The translations under genes and the position numbers were made by a program. From Promethearchaeota archaeon (GTDB taxonomy: Archaea; Asgardarchaeota; Lokiarchaeia; Sigynarchaeales; SOKP01), in NCBI GenBank assembly GCA_004524515.1, contig SDNV01000061.1, forward strand, positions 1 through 16,265: 16,265 bases of DNA, read 5' to 3'. Each line of letters starts with the position of its first letter. Positions within the stretch are counted from its first letter, which is position 1. Shown here piece by piece: positions 14,203-16,265 of this stretch. Below the pieces are notes generated by a model. The model did not search any database, was not told the origin of the DNA, and worked only from the letters and a program-made list of their open reading frames with translations.

Positions 14203-15429
14203 TTATATCTTTATTTTTTTTAAAAAAATTTGAATCACTATTAAAAATATTACAAATCCGAAGGAAATTGCATAAAATCCATAATTAATATTTATTGTTG
14301 CAATATATGCAGACATAATGGGAATAATCAAAAAGGTAAGTCCCATTGAACTCTCACAAATACTCGAGTATTTTGAGGTTTTATGCTCTGCATTTAGCAA
14401 TATTGATAATTTTAAACCGAAAGAATAAATGATCCCCGCAAAAAATCCCATTATGAAAAATAGAGCAATAAATATCAGAAAATTAGAATTAATGGCAAAA
14501 AGAAAATTTATGATAATTAACGCGATTATACAAATTATTGAAACCCTTTTTAATGTTTTTATCGATAAATAGCTGGATAATGACGTGGAAAAAAGCTGAG
14601 TTGTTAAGGAAAAAAAGGCTAATAAATATACTGTATAGGTATCAAATCCCAAAATCTCGGATTTTATCGAATATAATAGATTTAAACTAGCTTTTTGAAA
14701 ACTAAAAGCTACCACAAGCAGCACAGGCATGATAAGAGGAATAACGGGATCAATTCTTTGCTGGTTTTTTATTTCTGGATTTAAATTCGAACCATTATTG
14801 TATTCATTTAATACAATCCTATTTAATTTAACTGCATCAGTCTCTTTAAAAAATAATAGGGTAATTATAAGACTAACAAAAACCAAGATAGGCGCAATAT
14901 AAAAAATGATGGTCAAATCATCAATCCTAAATAAAATTAAGGCTCCTAATAAAAATCCTGATAATACTCCAGAATTCCATCCGAAGTTAAATTTTGCCAT
15001 ATATTTGTTAGGATCGTGCTTAGCATTCTCAGAAATAGTTGCTTGTAAATTTGACCAATATAATCCCATTACTAAACCCTCTATTAACCGAGCGATAAAA
15101 AAAATGGGAGGATCTAATGTAAAATAGAATATTAACTGTGCGAAAGAAGTTCCCATCAAGGCAATACCTATACTTTTTTTTCTCCCTATCTTATCACTGA
15201 CCTTATTAAATAAGATAGGAGAAAAACAATACGTTATAGTCATCGACGCCGCCAAAATTCCTATAGTTTGAATGGGAACTCCTTGTTTGAAGTAATAAAG
15301 AGGAATTGCTAAATTAATTAAAGCATTATTTATCGGATAAAGAAAGGATAAACAAACTATTGGCCAAAAACGCCAATATTGTCGGTCATCTCCGTGAGTT
15401 AAATTCATACTGCAAACTTTTCCCAACAT
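14203..15429 (-). CDS. Major facilitator superfamily transporter, substrate unknown
   Basis: This protein of about 408 residues has roughly 12 hydrophobic segments. A classical MFS motif A follows helix 2 (FNKVSDKIGRKKSIGI). ARLIEGLVMGLYWSNLQATISE, at helices 4-5, resembles the drug/metabolite MFS_1 group. A charged central loop near residues 200-230 divides two six-helix halves. Three starts are possible: GTG 15432, ATG 15429 and ATG 15408. All leave a short hydrophilic tail before helix 1, and none has a strong ribosome site; ATG 15429 is used. It ends 19 bp from the convergent tRNA-Asp. No substrate can be assigned, and there is no sign that it belongs to the inositol genes. Confidence 0.8.
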   Translation of the reverse strand: MLGKVCSMNLTHGDDRQYWRFWPIVCLSFLYPINNALINLAIPLYYFKQGVPIQTIGILAASMTITYCFSPILFNKVSDKIGRKKSIGIALMGTSFAQLIFYFTLDPPIFFIARLIEGLVMGLYWSNLQATISENAKHDPNKYMAKFNFGWNSGVLSGFLLGALILFRIDDLTIIFYIAPILVFVSLIITLLFFKETDAVKLNRIVLNEYNNGSNLNPEIKNQQRIDPVIPLIMPVLLVVAFSFQKASLNLLYSIKSEILGFDTYTVYLLAFFSLTTQLFSTSLSSYLSIKTLKRVSIICIIALIIINFLFAINSNFLIFIALFFIMGFFAGIIYSFGLKLSILLNAEHKTSKYSSICESSMGLTFLIIPIMSAYIATININYGFYAISFGFVIFLIVIQIFLKKIKI

Positions 15430-15603
15430 CACATTTAATAATTCTCAAAATAATGTCTACTTGAAAAATTTTATCAAGAAAAGGTAATCTTTTTAAGGTA
15501 TAGTAGCGATTTTTCTTGAACACTGAATATAAGATGAAAATTTCAGTTTAAATCCCCTTTGAATTCTAAATTCATTCAAAATTCTATCATTTCGAGATAA
15601 ACC

Positions 15604-15614
15604 TTTTTATATTT
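15604..15614 (+). promoter_or_regulatory. Candidate TATA box of SCP2-like copy 2
   Basis: TTTTTATATTT lies about 75-85 bp before the ATG at 15688. A second AT-rich candidate (AATATAATAT, 15621-15630) lies closer. Either would place transcription start at or just after the TGCAATTT repeats. Confidence 0.35.
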
Positions 15615-15632
15615 TCAAATAATATAATATAG

Positions 15633-15650
15633 TGCAATTTAATGCAATTT
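15633..15650 (+). repeat. Direct repeat TGCAATTT x2, one helical turn apart
   Basis: TGCAATTT occurs at 15633-15640 and 15643-15650 with 10-bp periodicity, between the TATA-like elements and the SCP2-like gene. Same-face spacing at the presumed transcription start suits a dimeric regulator site, but this is inference. Confidence 0.35.
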
Positions 15651-15687
15651 TTAAATAATAGAATTCAAAAAATAAGGTTGAAGAAGA

Positions 15688-16116
15688 ATGGTTGATAGCG
15701 CATTAATAGAAAAGGTTAAAGGTTTAATTGACGCTGGAGCGGATGCTGCCGGTCCAGATGATTTAATAACCATGTATGAATTATATAAGCAAATTGCTGT
15801 AGAAAATGAAGACCTCAAAGAAGAATTAGAGGATATGGATATTGTCGTCCAACAAGTCATTACTGACAAGGATGCAAAATTCTGGATGAAGGCTAAAGAA
15901 GGCTCCCTTGAATATGGAAAGGGTGAAACTGACAATCCAAGCTTTACATTCTCATGCACAATGGCAGTTGGTGCTGGCATGTTATACGGTGAGGTAGACG
16001 CTACAAGTGCTTATATGGCTGGTGACATTACCGTCGAGGGAAATTTACAAGACGCAATGGCTTTCCAAGAAATTATTGAGTTAGCCATGGAAGCTTTTGA
16101 AGACTTAGCTGACTAA
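15688..16116 (+). CDS. SCP2-like (sterol carrier protein 2 domain) protein, copy 2
   Basis: This is a 142-residue acidic cytoplasmic protein. An N-terminal helical segment (about 1-50) with a strongly charged run (ENEDLKEELEDMD) precedes an SCP2-like domain. The domain contains AKFWMKAKEGSLEYGKG (W66), a TFSC strand, TSAYMAGDITVEGNLQDA (AYM 108-110, GNL 118-120) and a closing helix. SCP2 domains bind lipids or hydrophobic cofactors; here the ligand is unknown. It has the same length and motif spacing as the copy at 13289-13717, but markedly different charge. ATG 15688 is preceded by AAGGTTGA, a good Shine-Dalgarno-like site. With its TATA-like elements, direct repeat and long T-tract after the stop it looks like a complete single-gene unit. 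Its G+C is higher than its surroundings, which may reflect strong expression. Confidence 0.82.
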   Translation: MVDSALIEKVKGLIDAGADAAGPDDLITMYELYKQIAVENEDLKEELEDMDIVVQQVITDKDAKFWMKAKEGSLEYGKGETDNPSFTFSCTMAVGAGMLYGEVDATSAYMAGDITVEGNLQDAMAFQEIIELAMEAFEDLAD

Positions 16117-16160
16117 AATTAAGCCTTACTAATTTTGAATTAAAATATTAATTCAAACTC

Positions 16161-16196
16161 TTTTTTCTTTTTTAAAATTTATTCTTGTTTTTTTTT
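16161..16196 (+). terminator. T-tract terminator after SCP2-like copy 2
   Basis: Two six-T runs separated by one C and then a nine-T run follow the stop codon by 45-80 bases, as expected for archaeal intrinsic termination. Confidence 0.45.
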
Positions 16197-16265
16197 CTAA
16201 TACTATTTTTAATTTAATTTTTTTTATTTTAATATAATTTTAGATTATATTATTATTCCTATTGA

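Noticed and set aside
1..16265. CRISPR array, toxin-antitoxin pair, prophage or defence system
   Set aside because: No regularly spaced repeats, no matching gene pairs and no phage structural or nuclease genes were seen.

Overview
The window is AT-rich (roughly 30% G+C by eye) and reads as archaeal. The evidence is a tRNA-Asp with a bulge-helix-bulge-type intron outside the anticodon loop, TATA boxes at the usual distance upstream of genes, T-tract terminators, and Shine-Dalgarno-like GTTGAT/AGGAG motifs. A Roadblock/LC7-like protein, two SCP2-like proteins and an SLC49/FLVCR-like transporter make an Asgard (Lokiarchaeia-like) archaeon the most likely source. That placement is inference; no phylogenetic marker gene is present.

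Layout: (1) 1-708, the 3' part of an IS4/IS1182-type DDE transposase, visibly richer in G+C than the rest. (2) 823-1353, a small protein of unknown function with a calcium-loop-like motif. (3) 1479-13033, a catabolic region holding recognisable relatives of all four enzymes of the inositol pathway described in Thermotoga maritima: inositol 2-dehydrogenase (IolG), scyllo-inosose 3-dehydrogenase (IolM), a creatininase-fold hydrolase (IolN) and 5-keto-L-gluconate epimerase (IolO). Interspersed are two tandem GPH-family symporters, an SLC49-like MFS carrier, a D-cysteine desulfhydrase/ACC-deaminase-family PLP enzyme, a Roadblock-like protein and a second D-tagatose 3-epimerase-family barrel. (4) 13079-16116, tRNA-Arg(TCG), an SCP2-like protein, intron-bearing tRNA-Asp(GTC), an MFS transporter and a second SCP2-like protein.

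Proposed combined role (inference from families): myo-inositol enters through the GPH symporters. IolG oxidises it to scyllo-inosose and IolM oxidises that to a diketo-inositol. IolN opens the ring to give 5-keto-L-gluconate, and IolO epimerises this to D-tagaturonate. The later steps (tagaturonate/fructuronate to KDG) are not in the window. The genes are not one operon: iolG and iolO are on the minus strand, iolM and iolN on the plus strand, in separate or divergent transcription units. No dedicated transcription regulator is visible.
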